From Echinococcus granulosus (lineage: Eukaryota; Platyhelminthes; Cestoda; Cyclophyllidea; Taeniidae), in contig NW_020170395.1 of NCBI RefSeq assembly GCF_000524195.1, forward strand, positions 585,842 through 649,841: a stretch of 64,000 bases of DNA. The letters run 5' to 3'. The first letter of the stretch is position 1. Each line of letters begins with the position of its first letter. The position numbers were made by a program, and so were the translations under genes. The notes under the pieces were generated by a model that saw nothing but the letters and a program-made list of their open reading frames with translations, did not search any database and had not been told where the DNA came from. Shown here in pieces: positions 60,542 through 64,000 of the stretch.

Positions 60542-60690
60542 CTAAAGAGTGTCGATTCCAACCAAAATGTAAATTTCGCCGTCACCTGCTGGCGGCAGTG
60601 GCACCTCTTTCAGGTCCAACAAATTGTGTGGGTTCAACTGTGAGTGCCCCACGAGCTTAAGCTTTAAAAGGACATTTCTGTACTAAGTTG
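60542..60690 (-). mobile_element. Possible decayed BEL/Pao retrotransposon protease fragment
   Basis: On the minus strand a frame reads LNPHNLLDLKEVPLPP, then DGEIYILVGIDTL and a stop. BEL/Pao elements carry a protease region (DUF1758) with the pattern HL.DL.LP...E...LIG.D, which this resembles closely. Other frame pieces on either side are interrupted by stops, so any element is dead. No terminal repeats or reverse transcriptase motifs were identified. The similarity is from memory of the family pattern. Confidence 0.35.
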
Positions 60691-63600
60691 GATGCAGCGG
60701 AATGGCTTTATCGTAGTCGGTCGTCACCAAGTTGAAAAAAACCACACTAGCTTATAAAGAAGCTTCAACACTGCTTCTTGACGCCACACGGAACTGGCGA
60801 TTGGGAAGTTCCATGGAAGCTTGAGCAAAAAAAGTTGATTTCAAGCATTTAAAGCCCTTTGAGATTCGATTGCACTGAATTCATTTAAGATGTCTAGCCA
60901 ACAGGGGTCTACATCATAGCAGACAGCGAGTCAACGCGATTTAGGATAGCATCTATCTTCTCAGAATGATGCAATTTAGGCAGACAAGTTATATAGCCAT
61001 TTCACATCTTTCAGCTATCTTCCCAATAATCGAGGCGGTGAAGGACGAGGTTTCGAAATTGATCCTGTTGCTACTTGTACAACTTTCAAGAGGCAGACTT
61101 GGAGACGACAAAGTCATCGGAATAATCAGACTGTTAAATCAAATAGCAATCATACCTACTACGTGCTGTTGCTTGTGCAAGTCTACAATTCTGGTTATCA
61201 ATTTACTCTCACAGGCATACATGCACGATGAGGGCAGAAAACAAAACCGTTAATCAAAACCATCCAATTAGGAAAACACGTTCATTCCATTTGTTGTGGT
61301 TCTAAGCGTGAAGTAATCACATAAAGGCCGACAGAAACCCGACAGTTAAGGTGCGGAAGTCATTCTGACAAGGCAGTAATTGTAACTGCAACAGCGGTGA
61401 TGGGAGTGTCACTGTAATCTAAACGTTTTCACCAAAAAGGGAAAAGAGAGAGGGGAAAAGACAACTGAGCAATAAAGCAACTACTGTCGATGCTTAAGAA
61501 CATTTCTTTGGTTCTCATCAAACAGGGAGTCTCAAAATTTGCTATGGTGACCTTACACCTCGCATCACGTTAAGGTCAGATGTCGTATACGTTTTTTTGA
61601 CAAGTGGAAAATCTGCATTACTTCCCCCATAAAGAACTTCGGTTTCCGGTTCTTATAGAAATGTGAGTTTTTAATCAGCATTTCGCTAGCCTGATTTTAG
61701 TCAATTGAAATTTGAAGTGAATAAACAGCTGGATTCTAAATAGCTTCATGAAGTTGGTACTAAATTGTTTATTTGCACTCAGTACCACAGAATATTGGAC
61801 GCCGTTTTTTGCGACCATTCTGGGTTAAATCGGCAGCAAGTTAAAAAAGTGGATCTTTTGAATAAGCAATATTGAAATCTTTCAAATGTGGGCTAAATTG
61901 CCCCCATCAAACGTTGACTCCCTCCCATACCCGACGATCGGGAGCGATGAGCGTTGCGGTCAGCAACATCTTGATCCCTGACCTTTACTGCCAACAGCTA
62001 TCCGTCTTGCTGGCCTAACCACTGGCTTCATTAATTCACCGTAAAGCACTTCAATTTACATCGTCCTGAGAGGGTATAAACTTCATTTGTTTATGCTGAT
62101 ATTCATCTAAGGCCATTTGTAGCACAAGTTTGCGCATTTAATATTCTAAAACCTGCAATTTCTGCACGTTACATCAAACTGCATTCTTAATCTCTTAAGC
62201 GAGGCCTGTGAAGTATTTGCTCAGTATCCAAACCGATTAAATTTTAACTGGAAGATCTTTGTAGTGGGAAAATTCGTGGGAGGCTCCTCCAACCCCTTAG
62301 TTAATCAGTTTCACCTTGCAAGGTACCATGTGGATTGACTTCGACCAAAAGCGCCATCTCTCATCATAGCACTACCGTGCCAAAATGACTTATGAAACGA
62401 ATGCCAGGGTGCGATATAATAACAGACATTTATAAATACAACCAGTACCATAGTGGAAGACGTTTATCATTTGCTTAGTTATTCGTTTAGATCCGCAGGC
62501 ACATTAAGGGTTCACCTTTGTACTTTCGGTGGGTGGAATGGCCTACTGGCCATGCCATTAGCTCTCCAATCCTTCCGAACATCGTTAGCACATTCTGTCC
62601 TGGTATTTTGTCTTTTTTTAACTTCATTGAAGACTCAGGATGCTACGTCGGTAGTAGAGGCAAATGTGCCTAATTATAAAGGCCAACTATCCTGATTTCT
62701 ACCACCGAGAGCTAAACATTAGCGTAACGAAAGATGGATATATACTGTAGATGAGAGAACCTATGACTACCCCTAGCAGCAGGACTGAGTATGACGGCCA
62801 ACTTTAGCAACTACTTTAGTCCCGTCTTCTACAGGAATGGTATTACTAACTCAGGTAGCACTACCCGTCAACGGTCTGAAAAGGCTCGTTAAGGAGCTGT
62901 GTACGGTACCTGTATGAATATGTCAATTATCTACTGGCTGGATAAAACTTAGATAGGTATGGCCAAGCAGTGTTGAAGAGAAAATAAATTGGCAAGGAGA
63001 ACCAGACGCAAAGCCCTATTTCCACAAAACTATTTCAAACCCTTTATAATATTATATAACTCTGCCTTTTGGACGATGGACACGCGTAATGGTCCGCACA
63101 TTTCCCCTCACCTTAACACAGTTCCCAAACAGGGCGAAAATCCAGATCCAGTGGAATTCCCAAGGAAGATCAGCAAAGTTGCAGTCAGATATCTCAGTGG
63201 CGTGCAAATTCAATTGCTGGCGAGGTCGTCTTGTCTTCAGGAAAGATCTGCCGTGCTATGCATAGTACTAGCGCCACTATCTTCTCAAACATGCATGATT
63301 GAATCGGGATAATCGCACAGTAGGTGTAAACACACTACTCCTGTCGTGTTTTGAATTCACTAGATACATCCGCGTGATTTTTGGATTTGCCCTGCCTGCC
63401 ATCCTCCTAGCATTGCCCAACCTTAGGCACTTGACGGGAAGCCTTCGCTAAGAGTGCAAGAGCACTACACTGCCACTGAGCCAAAGGTACTAAGGTTATC
63501 CAATAAAACCAGGCCTCCTCAGTTTACAGTCATTTCAGTGTAATCTGAATTTTTTTCTCACAGCCCCTGCACAACAAATCCAGCGCTTAAATATCTGTCA

Positions 63601-64000
63601 GTGCGGCTAAATCGCCCTAGACCTTCCCAGGCAATCGTTTGGACATCCAGTACATAACTTCACAGTCCCGAATGACTGCTATAACTATTCTTGCATGAAA
63701 AAACTGACCTCTGTGCGTCACTCACATGCTGCACGAGCCGAGGACGCAGGCCGGGAGCCGCCATTGGCCAGGATCATCGCTGAGGTAGACACACGATCAC
63801 ATTCGAAAGTCCTCACTGATAAGTGGCTTATCGGCCCACCACCGTACTGTCTGTCTTCTGAAGATATAACCATACGACTTCCGTGCCTTTGTTCGCAATG
63901 TACTTCATTAGCACACGTCGTTCGCCGCCCCGACGGATGATGGCTGAGTCAGACCGGCTCACTACGCCTGCAGGGCCACCAGCATCATGGGACACGGCCT
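60691..64000. other. Non-coding flank, GC-richer in the last 300 bases
   Basis: Nothing recognised: no exon with family similarity, no RNA gene. From about 63700 to the window end the base composition becomes richer in CpG and GC, and an open frame of 81 codons runs on the plus strand (63695-63940). This could be a repeat end or an exon of the next gene; it matches nothing I know. Confidence 0.4.

Noticed and set aside
63780..63840. Possible hammerhead ribozyme core (GTC ... CTGATAAG with a nearby GAAA)
   Set aside because: The core reads CTGATAA rather than CTGANGA, and the GAAA lies on the wrong side for the required stem order.

Overview
This is a eukaryotic nuclear window with three protein-coding genes, all recognised from translated exons. 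Three things point to a parasitic flatworm (Neodermata, cestode or trematode): many GT-AG introns of only 28-46 nt packed at the 5' ends of all three genes, multi-kilobase introns further 3', and moderately AT-rich non-coding DNA. I cannot tell cestode from trematode without a search. A run of 100 Ns (56464-56563) marks an assembly gap.

Layout. (1) Minus strand, 4238 to 11: kinesin light chain, start codon to last TPR and probably the natural stop, about 486 residues. It carries two tandem, same-phase exons that encode alternative versions of the same TPR helix pair. (2) About 1.85 kb of intergenic DNA, shared by divergent promoters. (3) Plus strand, 6088-52424: an MRCK/Gek-type Cdc42-binding kinase of 28 exons. 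My exon model sums to exactly 1816 codons, in the order AGC kinase, coiled coil, C1, PH, CNH, CRIB. (4) Plus strand, 53885-58480: ODAD3/CCDC151, the outer dynein arm docking complex subunit, 9 exons and about 564 residues, with the gap in its last intron. (5) 58481-64000: no gene recognised. One patch on the minus strand near 60.6 kb reads like a decayed BEL/Pao retrotransposon protease.

The genes are not an operon. Two concern microtubules (cargo adaptor for kinesin-1, docking of axonemal dynein) and one concerns actomyosin control downstream of Cdc42. Their proximity is probably ordinary gene order. Exon boundaries were derived by hand from GT-AG sites, reading phase and family homology. 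Most of the window (roughly 85 percent) is intron or intergenic DNA in which I see no further genes. I found no tRNA, rRNA, CRISPR array or bacterial-type feature, and no convincing new biological system. The most interesting signals are the KLC alternative exon pair, the ultra-short introns (down to 28 nt) and an insertion in the MRCK PH domain.
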